A stretch of DNA of 64,000 bases, from positions 4,383,001-4,447,000 of the forward strand of contig CANJKZ010000092.1 in assembly GCA_947471745.1 (NCBI GenBank), read 5' to 3'. The notes beneath the pieces are model-generated. The model did not search any database, was not told where the DNA came from, and saw nothing but the letters and a program-made list of their open reading frames with translations. The DNA comes from Closterium sp. Naga37s-1 (lineage: Eukaryota > Streptophyta > Zygnematophyceae > Desmidiales > Closteriaceae). The position numbers were made by a program, and so were the translations under genes. Positions 21,194 through 41,149 of this stretch are shown here, piece after piece (within the stretch, counting starts at the first letter, position 1; every line of letters begins with the position of its first letter).

Positions 21194-21881
21194 GTAATTT
21201 GCTGCCGTTGTTGTATAACATGTACACTGCATCCCTTGTACACCTTGCAAAGCTAGTGATTAAGCGGCGCTGTAATAAGAATACTCGGCAAACAAACACC
21301 ACTACGAATTCAAACACACCACAAAAGAACACACTAGTTGAGGGAATATAATGATATAGGTTGCAACAGCCACTCTACCGACCCAGTACACTTGCAGCTG
21401 GCATTGCAAACTGCAACACAACAGCCACCAGCAAACCAGGAATCGGGGCAGTTGAATTGAAGCACTCAATAACTAAGCACCAGCACCACTGTTGGTCTGG
21501 GTTGGGTCAGGTTGGGCTGGGTGCAAGGCCATCTTACGGTACTAGCAGCGGCTTCAGGTCAATCAGAAATCTGGAGGCTAAGGAAGGTTAGGGAGGTGTG
21601 CTAGCCTCGGTGGGTAGGTGGATGGATGTGGGGAGGATAGAAGGGTGGATGGAGAAAATGAATGTCTTATACCGGTAATCAAGTTCTGCTGCAGATGGAG
21701 AGGCTGCTGGAAAGTTAGTAGTGAGGAGCGGTTAGCCTGGGTGGATGGGTGTTAGAATGGGTGATTGGATGGGTTGTTGGATGGGTGGGTGGAAGTGTCT
21801 TGTGGGTCAGCTCAGCAAGATCTTAAAAGTCAATGGGAAGCCAATGGGAAGCTTCTCCTTCTTAAAAGTCGCTCCTGGCAG
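21194..21881. other. Intergenic region between two convergent genes
   Basis: It lies between the 3' ends of the low-complexity gene and the MAPKKK gene. It contains simple GGATGGGTGG-type repeats (about 21600-21800) and a doubled AATGGGAAGCC segment near 21830. I see no gene. Confidence 0.5.
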
Positions 21882-24800
21882 TTAGACCGGCGGGTTTCTG
21901 CGTGGAGAGGAGACGGAGCCTGGCGGTCCAAAGAACTCTCGAGACCCACTCGCACTCGCACTGATGCTTGTGCTTGCACTGCCAACCGCACTGGCATGGC
22001 TGCCGCTGACGTTGCTGGCGCTGCCGATGCTGTTGGCGTGGCTGGCACCTACCCCCCCTGCAGCGCTGCTGTTGCTGCTCGACCGAGACATCTGCTTGCG
22101 CTTCTCCTCTGCCAAGCAAAGAGGAGGGGGGAGTGGGGGAAGGAGTGAGCACACACAATGCTGTTGGCGTGGCTGGCTCCAACCCCCCCTGCAGCACTGC
22201 TGATGATGCTGCTCGACCGAGACATCTGCTTGCGCTTCTCCTCTGCCAAGCAAAGAGGAGGGGGGAGTGGGGGAAGGAGGCGAGCCTTATATGCTGCAAG
22301 AGAGTCACATTCAGTTGCTGCTGGACCTTTTGTTAGATCTGTTTCGTTTGCCAGCTATCCTATTACACACACGCACCTCGCTGCAACGCCAGCTCCTGCT
22401 GTAGCTCTGCCTCCCACTGCTGTCGCTTGAGGTCCCCGGATTGGCCAACAAAGCTGCAGATGACGTCACCAAGGGACAGGCCACAGGAATGAGTCAGCAA
22501 GATTGCAACAAGCCGTTTGCAAACAGGAGAATGGTAGGCTGCCACGACTGAGCAACGCCAAACTGTTGCCACCCTCAATGTCTTAGTATAAAAAAACAGG
22601 ATAAACATGACCTCCCCCCACCTACCTGTCAGTGCTGTCATGTAGCAGGGCCAAGACGTTGCCTCCAGAAGGGTACATCACCCCTCCCACTCCACTCGCA
22701 AACAAGCTCCCTCCCGACCCACTCCTCCCCACCGGCACCCCTCCCCCACCACTCAAAACCCTCCCCACTCCTCCTAACCCCACTACTGATCCTCCAACCC
22801 CTCCCCCAACCGACGCTCTACTGCTGCTCACACTCCCTCTCCCCCCTCTGTGCAACGCCCCATTCCCCTGCCTCCCCACCCTCCCCTCCTGCCCAAAACT
22901 TTCGAAGCTGCCCGGGTGCTGCCACCCAGAAAAGTCGCCCTCGCTGCTGTTCACCCAGCTGCCCGACTTGCTGCTGACAATCCCGGGCGGTCGCGGCGAA
23001 AGAGTCGGCGCCCTCCCCGACCCACCTTCCCCTCCTCTGCTCTCACTCTCACTCCTCTCACTCCTCTCACTCCCCACTGCTCTCTGTTCACTCCCGTGAG
23101 AGGGCGTGCGGGTAACCCTATTGCCTTCCCCTGCTTTCCCTGAGAGGGGCCCTTCGAAGCTGTGATAGGAGGGGGATGAGACGGGTCCAGGAACGGAGAT
23201 AGCTGATTGGCTGATTGAGTGGATGATTCGGGAAGGTAGGTGGTGGGATCGGCGGGCAGAGGAGGAGGAAGAGGGGGAGGCGGAGCGGCGGGAGGGGGAG
23301 GGGAGGGAGGGTGACGGGCTTTGAGTGGCAGTGGAGGGAGAGGAGAGCACCGCTGCAGGTCCTGCTGTTGCTGCTGTCGTCGCCAACATTGCTGCTGTTC
23401 CTGCTCCTCCAGCCGCTGACGCTGCTGCTGCCGCTGCCGCTGCCGTTGCCGGCGATGCTACTCCTGCTTGCATGCGGGCAGAGGGGGACAGATCTCGTGG
23501 GAGCACAAAGCTCTCTTTGAGAATCCGTTTTTTCCGGGCAGGCGAGGACTCGCGATGGCGGCGGGGAGAGGGGGAGAGCCCAGCAGGCCGGCTGGGTATG
23601 GTGGTATGCCCTGGCGTGTTGTGACCCGCCCCACCCGCCCCGCCATGCTTCAGAAAAGAAGGGGATGGGGGCCGACCAGCTCTCTCACTAGAAACTGCTG
23701 CCTGCTGCTCTGCCTGTTCCTCCGCCTGCCGCCCTGCCTGCTGCTGTATTGCCAGCACTCCATCTGCGTCATCTAGCGCTCCTCTTGCCTCACTCCCTCG
23801 AGCACCCACTGTAGCATTCCTGGCAGCAGTCACTGCTTCTTCCGAATAGGTCTCATTCTCCTCCCTTTCCATGCCTCCCAGTCCCCCTTGCTCGTGAGAC
23901 ATTGCCAGAGACAAGTCCAGCTGCGGCAACGACGGTCGCAACCCCTCTGCGGGTCTCACCTCTTCTCCTGGTCTCAACCTCTCACCATCACTCAGCTCAC
24001 TCAGCCCTTCAACGGGCAGCTTCTGCTGCCCTTCCTTACGCTCCTGCCCTTGTTTCAGCTGCCCCCCGTCCGCACTCCCACGGCTTACCATCACAGCTAC
24101 ACGGTCCTCCCCTCCCCTCTCCTGCCCCTCCCTCCCTCCACCCGCCCTGTCCCCTTCCCACACCTCCTCCTTCCTTCGTCCCTCCACCTCCCCACTCTCC
24201 CCTCCGCCCACTCCCTCCTCTCCCCATCCCTCTCCCCGCTCTCCCCTCCCTCCCACTGCTCCCACCGCTCCCCTCTCTCCCACTGCTCCCACCGTCCCAC
24301 TGCTTGTCCCGCCCGCCGACAGTGCGTCGCTCTGATGAGAACACATATCCTCCCGGGAGGCACTATCTGCGCCCACGTGTTCTCTCAGAGGCCCTGTGAC
24401 CTCGTCCTCAGTGCAAGCAGACGACTCGCCCCCGTGCCCTCGCGCTGCCGTCACGTATGAGCCTAGCGGGTCGTTGTGCGATGGCTCTTCCATCGGGTTG
24501 AAATCGCTCTGAGGTGGGGGGAGAGAAAAATGGGGAGACGGGAGAGGGAGGGTATGGATGGATGGAGGCAGGAGGGTCGTTGGGAGAGGGGAGACGCGTC
24601 AAGCGGAAAAAAGGGAGACAGAGAGACTTCATGACGGTCTGATGACTTCATGAAGCGACAAGCGTCAGTGCCCTTCATGACTTCATGACGCGTCAAGCAA
24701 ATATATATATATATATATATATATCATTTTTTTTTTCTTTAATTGGCGGTCTGATTCTACTTTAGATACTCACCCGAAACGAGAGGTCGGAAAGCTCTGA

Positions 24801-27748
24801 GAAGGCTCCAGGCTGCCATGCCGTGCTGGTTCCTGACATGAGATTCGCCCGTGACATGCGCACCCCCTCGTCCCCCTTCCCCTGCTGCTCCTCCTGCCTC
24901 TGCCCCTGCCCCTGCCTCTGCCAATCCTGTCCCTGCCCTTGTCCCCCAGCGTCTGTTGTGTGGGTGAGATCAGTCAAATTATGGGAGAACGAAGCAGAAG
25001 AAGCAGGGTCCGGCGAGTCACTGTCCAGAGGCGTCTGTAAGGTGTCATGGGGTGTTGTTTCGGTTAGGTGCGAGTGGAGTGCGCTGGAGGGTGTTAGGCG
25101 TGAGGTAGAGGGGGTTAGGTGGTGAGTTAGGCGTGAGGTAGGGGTGTCAGCATTATCAGCAGGGCGGTTGTTGCTGGGAGAGCGCTGGTGATGGTGAGGG
25201 GAGGCAAGAGAGGGGCTACCAGGGAGCGTGTCATGCCAGCAGTCCGGAGGGCTGGTGGGGGAGAGAGGTGCCTGGAATGGTTGGTTGGTGGGTATAGAGG
25301 GTGGGGTTGGGGGGAGATGGGAGAAGGGGAGGGGGAGAGGGAGGGAGAGAGAGGGAGAGAATGAGGGGGAGAAGTCGACTGGGATCGATGCGGTGACGAT
25401 AGAGAGGTGAGCACTGGGGGACGAACGATTTGGCAGCAGAACAGGCGATTACTGGGTTGCCACAGCAACCACCCTGGCTTGACACGGGACGACACTACTG
25501 ATACTGACACCGACACCGACACCCACACTGACACCGACACCGACACCCACACTGACACCGACACCGACACCCACACTGACACCGACACTGGCACTGACCT
25601 CTCTTAAGCCATTGAGGGTCGAATCAGCAGCTGTAGCAGCAGTGGCACCTATCCCCTGCAACCTCCCACGAGCAGTGGGAGAGAGTGGAGTGGCTGTTGA
25701 TGTGAGCGTGCCTGCTTTTGCAGGCGTCACTGCTGCTGCTGCTTCTGCTCCTCCTATTACTCCTTGTGCTGCTGCTTCTGCCTTAACCGTTGTTGCTGCT
25801 GCTGCTGTTGCGGTTGTGGCAGTGGAGCGAGGGGGGGTAGTCAGATTTTCATCCATTGGCGAAGGCATGTCGGTCAGAAAGGGGTGCTGCAGTAATGAAG
25901 CAGGGCAGCATGGGAAGGAAGGGTGCGGAGGGGGGGGAGGAAGAAAAGAGATGAGGGGGAGAGGAGCAAAAGAGAGGACAAGAACAAGATGAGAGAACGA
26001 GGAGAAAGAAAATGATAAGAGGGAAGTCGGGGGATGGAGGAGTTGAAGGGGGTGGGCTAGAGGAAAAGGGAACAATACATGGGGAGTTGAGAGAGGCAGA
26101 AATCACCAGGAGGTTTCGTGGCTGCCCAGTAGTCTTCAGCAAAAAAAAAGAAAAGGAAAACAAATATCACTGATTCTATTCTCTAGGGAGCTGGCTTGCC
26201 TTGAGAAGTTCAGCCGCACTTGGGCGCTTGTTTGGATCACTGAGTGGTACGCACAGGGGTGTACAGGGGTAGCAGGGGTACAGAAAGAGGGGTACAGATG
26301 GGTACGGCAGCATGTGTGCGCAAGCAGACGCGGCAAGACACATGCAGGGTGTGTACGAGCATGCAGCACACAGAACCAAGTGGATGAAATAAGCCGGATG
26401 AAACTGAAGGTAGAAATGAGCGTGGGCTTTGCAGAGAGAGAGGGCTGAGAGGGCAGAGAGGGGGGACCGCACCGGTGGAGCAGCGCAGCAGAAAGTCCTT
26501 TGCGTCCGCAGAGATGGGGGTTGGGGATGAGAGGCGGGCCCTTGGACTGTGGAGTGGGCTATGTGCTGTAGAAATGTGTTACAATGGTGCAGAGCATGCA
26601 TCCATGCATGCATCCACGCATGCTGTCATGCTCACCGGTGGAAGCAGCGCAGCAAAAAGTCCTTGGCGTCGGCAGACAGGTGGTCGGGGATGAGTGGCGG
26701 GCCCTTGGACTGCGCTATGTGGAACAGTGCCGAGACCTGCGCAGTGAAGGGCCATAAGGGGTGTGGGAAATTCGGGATAAACTGAGGGGGGCGTTGGCTC
26801 CACCAGGTGGTCGGGAATGAGAGGCGGGCCCTTGGACAGTGCTATGTGGAACAGCGCTGACACCTGCAGGCGACAAAGGAGATGGGAAGGATTTTGAGTT
26901 GACTACAGAACTAAGGGTCCTGAAGAGAAGGACGTGAAAAGGAGGAGGATGACATGATACCTGGGAGAGGAACTCGCTCCAAGGCGGCTTGCCAGTTGCC
27001 ATCTCAATGACTGTGCATGCCACGCTCCAGATGTCCGCTGGCCTGCAGTGCAGAGAGATGCAGCAAGGGAGAGTGAGTGCACGGGCACGCGGAAAAAAAA
27101 CAAGGAGAGGTTGAATCAATGGCGTAGGTTCCCCTCACAAACCTATGCCTATACCTGCCAAGCCTCTCAATTTGACCTGCAACGAATGGTTAGCCCACCT
27201 GCCATGGCCCGTCTGCTTGATGACCTCGGGCGCCATCCAGTAGGGCGTGCCCTTCATGGACTTGTGCCCACTCATCGTTGCCAGGTCTGCTAACTTCCGT
27301 GACGCCCCAAAGTCAGCCAGCTTGATGCACCCCCTGTTGTCCACCAGAATGTTGGCACCCTGAAGGAGGGAAGGAGGGGAGGGAGGGAGGACAGAGCATA
27401 GTGTCAACCATGTGAATATCATGGTGCATAACATGATTCTAATGAAGGTATATGACTGACGTCTCAACACACTTTGTTGCGAATCTCACTTTGATATCGT
27501 GGTGCATGATGTGATTATATAGTGAGTGAAGCTAGAAAGCTTTGCAGCATCCCGAAATTTATCAAAACTCACTAATGCAAACCCTCACCTTGATATCTCG
27601 GTGCATGATGTGATTATAATGAAGGTAGCTCAGGCCAGTCATCAGCTGCCGCGTGTACATCCGGATGACCTGGCAGGATATGCAGAATAATTGCATGAAA
27701 TGGATTTACACATGAAATGCAAAATAAAATAAATAACGGATTGCTGGG

Positions 27749-27781
<33 letters not shown>

Positions 27782-30109
27782 ACGAGGTGATCCAAAGACA
27801 AGGGTTCCAATCTTGGGGTGCGAGAAAAGGACAACAGAAAACAAGAACCAAGAAACATCAACACCCTCCAGGAACAACGCGTCTTTTCAGCTGCGTCATC
27901 CAGACCCACCTTTTCCGTGAAGCACCCAAACTTGTTGAGCAGCGAGGCAATAGACCCCCCTGGGACGAACTCCAGAAAGATGTTGAGCGCCTCCTCCTCC
28001 CTCGCCGTGCCCAGATAGCGCTGCCACACGATCCGAGTGCAGTCTCTTGGAACGACACATTCTGCTGAATCTTGCAAGCAGGGTAATTCTGGCGACAGTG
28101 CTGGCGACAGTGACAGTGCTGGCGACAGGATAGTGAAAGGACCTGGCTTTTGCCTCTCTCACCACGATGTTTGGGTGCGAGAGGTTCCTCAGCACTGCGA
28201 CCTCCGCCTCCAGTCCCTTGATGTACTCCTGCATCGTTGCAAACATGATAACATCAAGGAGAATGAGTACTTATATCCAAGGTACGCGACCACACTGCCC
28301 TTTCACGCAGGCCAATGCACAACCAGGCAGCCATCACGGCCAGCATTCCCTTTCACGCAGGGGCTAAGGTACACCTAACACCCAGACACCCAGACACCCA
28401 GACAGCCAGGCAGTCACATGGGAGTGACTTTTGAGAATTCTCAAAAGTCACTCCTAAGGTACACCTAACACCCAGACACCCAGACAGCCAGGCAGTCACC
28501 CCCCATTTCCCCCACTCTCCCCCCCCCCACCGTCCCCCCTCCCCCCCTCTCCTCACCTGCGCCTTGTCTTTGGTGGTGGAGGCGGACGGGATGAGCACCT
28601 GCTTCACGGCCAGCAGCTCGCCAGACTCGAGGTTGAGCCCCATGTACACGCACCCGTACGCGCCCGCTCCTATCAGCTCGCCCCCTTTCACGCATTCCCT
28701 TTCACGCATTCCCTTTCACGCATTCCCTTTCACGCAGGGGCCAAGGCACACCCTAACACCCAGCCACCCAGACAGCCAGACCGTCACACACCCGGGCCAC
28801 CCAGACAGCCAGACCGTCACACACCCGGGCCACCCCCACTCCCCTTCCCACCACCTCCCCCGCCTCACCTGCGCCTTGTCTTTGGTGGTGGAGGCGGACG
28901 GAATCAGCACCTGCTTCACGGCCAGCAGCTCGCCGGACTCCAGGTTGAGTCCCATGTACACGCACCCGTACGCGCCCGCGCCTATCAGCTCGCCCTTGCG
29001 CCACCGGATGGGCTTGCCCTCGTCTATTGGCGGACGGCTCACCCACGCGTCTGCTGGGTCCGCTGCTGTAGTGTCCGGGAAGAACTCTGGTACTGGGAGT
29101 TTGGTCACTGCTGTGGGACTCGGTACCCTTCCTATCGCGCCTGCTGCTCCTGCTGCTGGTGCCGGTGGTGCTGCTGCTGTTCCTATGGCTCCTGCTGCGA
29201 CTGCTCCTCCCGTTGCTGAGTCCGGTACTTTGGCTGGACCTGCGTCTTCTACTTCCGCTCTTGCTGCAGCTTCACCCGCTGCTCCCGCTACTGCTGCTGC
29301 TGCCGCCTCGCGTGGAGCACGGCTGTTACCCAACTCACTCTCCCCGCGCTCTTCAACCGCCCGAACCCCCCCTGCATTCAGCGCAGCCGAGCTCTTCCCA
29401 CGAGAAGAACCGTCCTTCGCCTCACTGCCCCCCTCACCATGGCCCTCTGGGTCTCTGATTATGATACCCCCCTCTGGAACTACCCCTCTGGCGGTTCCTT
29501 TTCCGTGGTGTGGTGACTCTAACGGGGGCTCGGGCGGCCATCTGGTGGGTTCAGGCGATCGCGCTTGGGGACGCGGCGGCGTTTGCTGCTGCTGCTGCTG
29601 CTGTTGGTAGCGCTGGGGTGACTTCTGCTGCTGCTGGTGCTGCTGGCGGTGCTGTGGTGCGGGGGATGTTGTTGGGTTCGACTCCGATGCTAGCGCACCT
29701 CCCTTCGCAGACGCAACATACGAGGGGGGTTAGAGGAGGGGGGGAAAGCGGGAGGGGAAGGGGGAAGGGGGAAGGGGGAAGGGGGAAGGGGGAAGGGGGA
29801 AGGGGGAAGGGGGAAGGGGGAAGGGGGAAGGGGGAAAGGGTAAGGGGGAGGGGAAGAGGGAGCATGAACAAACGGCGCAAACGAAGACTGATTAGGGTGT
29901 ATAGAAACTATCATGGACAATGCGGCGCAACGAAATCACTTCCCTCCCAGATAAAAACACAAAATAAACAGATGAAGGGACATTCCGTAAAGGCGATGAA
30001 AGGGATCACCACCCCTCACCGTAGCAGTGCTATCTCGATCCAGGGAGACCCCCTTCGCCGCTGAACTATGAACGCCGTTAGGCGTGACGTCAGCCGACCC
30101 CTTCTGCAT
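21882..30109 (-). CDS. MAPKKK of the ANP/NPK1 type (about 1512 aa)
   Basis: Fourteen exons join in frame: 30109-30020, 29702-28869, 28228-28163, 28020-27910, 27669-27589, 27359-27199, 27042-26961, 26736-26636, 26239-26200, 25886-25599, 25271-24774, 24508-22626, 22453-22377, 22108-21882. The kinase has the glycine loop GAGAYG, LLAVKQV, HRDIKGAN, LADFGAS and [11 protein letters not shown], ending in SAAELLKHPFLTD; this closely follows plant ANP/NPK1 kinases, which act in cytokinesis and oxidative-stress MAPK cascades. The long C-terminus is rich in Ser, Gly and Ala, contains [10 protein letters not shown], and ends in a coiled-coil-like [17 protein letters not shown]. The N-terminal extension (about 240 residues before the kinase) is long and Ala-rich. 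The first ATG in the open frame is at 30109. Intron 9 is GC-AG. Several exons have tandem copies, so alternative splicing is possible. Confidence 0.85.
22109..22242 (-). repeat. Second copy of the MAPKKK last-exon start
   Basis: The segment GGCAG|AGGAGAAGCGCAAGC.. ([12 protein letters not shown]) occurs at 22108 and again at 22242, with over 90 percent identity across about 110 bp. Splicing to the upstream copy would give a different C-terminus that stops at 22049. The two copies would be mutually exclusive ends. Confidence 0.8.
24701..24724. repeat. (AT)12 microsatellite
   Basis: It is an uninterrupted AT dinucleotide run in a MAPKKK intron. Just before it, GACGCGTCAAGC occurs twice (24593 and 24687), flanking a segment rich in TTCATGA. 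Confidence 0.95.
25499..25598. repeat. 24-bp tandem repeat in a MAPKKK intron
   Basis: The unit GACACCGACACCGACACCCACACT recurs about three and a half times. It could be read as VGVSVGV on the minus strand, but a good GT donor at 25598 and frame continuity favour an intronic place. Confidence 0.85.
25887..26199 (-). other. GC-AG intron of the MAPKKK gene
   Basis: The kinase-domain end reads SAAELLK at 26200 and [10 protein letters not shown] from 25886. Joining them exactly at CTCAAG|GCAAGC and CTGCAG|CACCCC restores the conserved LLKHPFL sequence without a gap. The donor is therefore GC in the strong AG|GCAAG context that this minor intron class needs. Confidence 0.82.
26478..26866 (-). repeat. 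Tandem copies of MAPKKK exon 8
   Basis: The full exon is 26636-26736 ([20 protein letters not shown] then [14 protein letters not shown]). A copy truncated after DHL lies at 26796-26866 with its own AG acceptor, and a frame-broken copy lies at 26478-26582. Confidence 0.88.
27415..27530 (-). repeat. Decayed copies of the MAPKKK HRDIK exon edge
   Basis: The exon end at 27589-27629 (encoding [10 protein letters not shown], then a GT donor) is partly repeated near 27487-27527 and 27420-27455, with stops. Confidence 0.75.
27749..27780 (+). repeat. Poly(A) run of 32
   Basis: It lies in a MAPKKK intron. No target duplication or retroposed gene is visible next to it, so its origin is open. Confidence 0.95.
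28364..28499. repeat. Direct repeat with a perfect 34-bp palindrome at the junction
   Basis: The segment TAAGGTACACCTAACACCC.. at 28365-28417 recurs at 28455-28499, with one 10-bp sub-unit fewer. Between them, 28421-28454 is a perfect 34-bp palindrome centred on GAATTC with CTTTTGAG/CTCAAAAG arms. Confidence 0.93.
28557..28685 (-). repeat. Second copy of the ATP-loop part of the MAPKKK kinase exon
   Basis: It encodes the same peptide as 28869-28995 ([10 protein letters not shown].. to TTKDKAQ) with only silent differences, and it keeps the CAG|GTGAGG donor. No clear acceptor is visible at its 5' side. The perfect protein conservation suggests either a very recent copy or selection. Confidence 0.88.
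29752..29838. repeat. (GGGGGAA)n purine tract
   Basis: About eleven units of a pure purine 7-mer lie in the first MAPKKK intron. Mirror symmetry and G-runs make triplex or G-quadruplex folding possible. Confidence 0.9.
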
Positions 30110-30185
30110 GACGTCATCTGCTCCCCTGCCAGGATCCACTCCAACGGCTGGCGTCGTGACGTCATCCGTTCTACTCGTGACGTCA
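30085..30185. promoter_or_regulatory. Cluster of four TGACGTCA palindromes at the MAPKKK start
   Basis: TGACGTCA, the CRE/bZIP site, occurs at 30085-30092, 30109-30116, 30157-30164 and 30178-30185. The last two lie just upstream of the inferred ATG (30109), one overlaps it and one is just inside the first exon. Four copies of an 8-mer in 101 bp is far above chance. bZIP-type control of the kinase gene is the natural reading. Confidence 0.6.
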
Positions 30186-33185
30186 TCCGTTCGGCGGTAG
30201 TAGTGCTTGGGTGAACGTGGGGGAAGACATGCGGTAGCCGCGGCTTCCGACCGAGTGCGCGTGGGACGAGTGGGTCGAGGCCGCGCCGGAGCTTCATTTT
30301 CGCCTTTCTGCGAAGATCGCGCGGAAAGAGTTGCGTGGAGAGGGGCGATCAGGGTTGGTGTGACGCGTGCAAGGCGGATCAAATCGGACTCCTAATTTGT
30401 GGGAACAAGACTACGAATCAGCAGATTCACGATCCACGCGAATACATGAAGGGGGTTTCGTGGCTGCTGCATAGACAACGCATCTAATATCGCGTATATC
30501 GTGTTGGCTCGATTCGCCAAACCGCCACCTTGGGTCGACTCCAGATTCACCTCTGTCTCGTCTCTCGTGCACACATTTCTACCAAGCTAACCCTCCTCAC
30601 GTGCACAAGGGAATTAAGCCTGATCCGAAATGTCCAGTTGAATAAATGAGATCCTCTAAGTAGTGCTTCTGGCATACCTACCATTCTAGTTCTTGGCTCG
30701 ATTCGCTATCGAACCATCGTGCGAGCGACTGGTGAAATGGAGCGACATTCGACGAACCTGATCCGAAGCGATCGGTTGCGACGCGTGGTGATTCTTGCTG
30801 GTTCCCAGACAGCCTCCCATAGACGCAGCTGCAAGGGTAGCCGCACTCCAAATCGCTCAGGATCGAAACGTGAAAGCTGGGTGAAGCTATCAAGAACATT
30901 CTAAAGAATAAATCGTCTATTGTTGTACGGCCAGTAGGAGCGAATCTGGACTCGCAACTCCGCTCTATGTGAACGTTTTAGATCGGAATCTAAAGGAACG
31001 AGTTAACGGGGTTAAAGACTGTCATGGAACCATTAACGGTATCGTTTTCGCGACTCAGCAAGTCACAGGTGTGGAAGCCTGGCAGAACGTTTGGCCATTC
31101 CACGTCGGATTTCAAAATGCTTCGAACGGAAAATGGCTGATGCTAAGCCATCAGTTCAGCAAATCGAGTGCATTCGCACGATCCGCGTTCGAAACACGGC
31201 ATAGTACGAGGATCCTAGCCTGACAACAAAACAGAAGGTACTTCTGCCATGGCGCAAACAAAAACTTGTGGAACTTGAGATACCCCACCATTCTTACCCA
31301 ACAAATCGAACAAGTTGTGTTTGAGGAATGGCCTTCATTCATGAAAAAGAAGGCCAGTCACACGATGGACATACGTAAGTACATGATGATACATGGCATG
31401 GCACATATATCATCGGTGGATGGGATGGGATCAGGAAAGGTCGATGGAGGACAAATTTGTGGTGTGGTGCGGTAGGTTCGACACAATTAGTACACCTTCT
31501 TTCTCACCTGTCTCACCATCGCGCGCACTGGCTACAGTGTTTGGACGTAGCGGGCTGGTGCGATAACTCGGTTGCGGGCAAAGTCGCACAAGGTGATGAA
31601 ACAAGCCTTGGGCAGTAAAAAATCGTTAACGCTGAATAGCCTTCCCAACCGTTTTGAAAACGACAGTACCATTTTATAAAGTTTGAAACCCTGACTGACC
31701 ACCTTGGGTCAAATTGTCACTATAACGCATGTGATAGGACCTTCTTTGGTCCGTTGTGGTCACACTAGGCGTCCCTGTCAGTCTAACAGATGCCAGTCTA
31801 TCGAGAAAGAGGGTGTACGGCGAATTACGGTTTGTGGGGTGGCTCTCAGGTCAATGCACACAGTACACGTCATTGGGTCGATGAGAAATTTACTGTACTG
31901 TAGTAAGCTGACACCATGCGAACTGGCTCTCTGACACAATTCATTTTCGCGAACCGCTATCACAAACTGTACGCAACGATCGCAGACGACTCTTGATTTC
32001 CCACCCGCCCTCTGAACAGCACAGTGTTTTACTGTGGTAACTTTCGGGAAAGTGTGGAAAGGAAAGTGGTTTCCGGAAAGGGCAGCGAAGCGACCAAGTC
32101 GTCCGAGCGTAGGGTGCGACGAAGTCCGCACAATGTGTTACTGCACAAGAGAAAAAGATCAGATGTGGGATTTCGATACCTTCTGTACACTGTAGCTGTG
32201 TTACAGTCACTGGTCACTCTGGCCAGGTCGAACGAAACAGAATGCATGCGTGAACCGTCCACACAAGACACAAGATGAAAACACACCTCTTTTTTGTGAG
32301 AGGCGTCCAGATATAGCAAAAGTGAGGCCTTTGCCCCAAAGGAAGTGACATTCGAAAAGAAACGGCTCCTAGATAGGAGTCGACAGGGTACGTTACTGGA
32401 TCAGGGGGTGGCACTGCAAGGCCTAAAACTCTTACACCCGCCCAAAGGCTCCTCCTAAAACAGGGTGAGTTGGTCGCAAATACTAGTTATCTAGGGTGAA
32501 CTCTTAATGTCATTCTGCCTTCAGCAGAAGGCATTGATTTATGCGAGCTAGTTATCTAGGGTGTCATTATGCTTTCAGCAGAAGGCATTGATTTCTGCGA
32601 GCTATACTGCACCTACCTTCCGTTCATCACGAGGAGTCCGTGCTTGTGCACATGCCCAACCAGACATAAATCAGTAAACAATGGAAAAACTGTGAACAAT
32701 ATCACACTATCCCTTAGATCAGCAACCCTCACAATTGTTGGTTGGTACACAACTGCAATCTTGGTTCAGAAATTAGGAGCACGCTACAGGAAGAAAAACA
32801 AGACTGCTGGAATTTTGACATTAGAATGACAAAACAATAGCCGGCCGTTGATGTCATGTTTCCCATCCATCTGAAGTGCTTGCAGCCAGAAACAGCAATG
32901 CCACTTGGAGCCGACCCATCTCGATGCAAGGCGATTTGAATGACCAGGAATGGACAAAAGAGAAACCAGCTGGGGGGTAGTTGTGAGCCTTGAGATCATG
33001 TGGTTGTTAGTGATGAAGGGGCTGCTGGTTTCTGTTTAATAAAACTGCTGCAGGTACGTGGCTCCTTCAGCAGCAGCACCAGCAGCAGCATCGGCGGCAC
33101 CAGCCGGGTCCGTACTCCGCGTTTACCAGCAACAGCAGTTGCAGCCAAGAAGTTAGCAGCAGGATCAAATCAACAAACCGGCCTC
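30186..33185. other. Intergenic region, no gene seen
   Basis: It holds the upstream region of the MAPKKK gene and the downstream region of the MHK-type kinase gene. ORFs are short and unlike known proteins. The only structure I see is a 75-bp direct repeat at 32480-32605. Confidence 0.5.
32480..32605. repeat. Direct repeat of about 65-75 bp
   Basis: The block from CTAGTTATCTAGGGTG through TCAGCAGAAGGCATTGATTT to GCGAGCT occurs twice in tandem with small differences. Each copy contains a small hairpin (TTCTGCC..GGCA type). Confidence 0.85.

Positions 33186-41149
<7,964 letters not shown>

Noticed and set aside
25449-25598. VGVSVGV repeat as part of the MAPKKK protein.
   Set aside because: A good donor at 25598 and an in-frame acceptor at 25271 put it in an intron, although read-through to a stop at 25449 cannot be excluded.
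28564-29610. Plus-strand ORF of 348 codons.
   Set aside because: It is the antisense of the MAPKKK N-terminal exon and its copy; the kinase motifs on the other strand are decisive.
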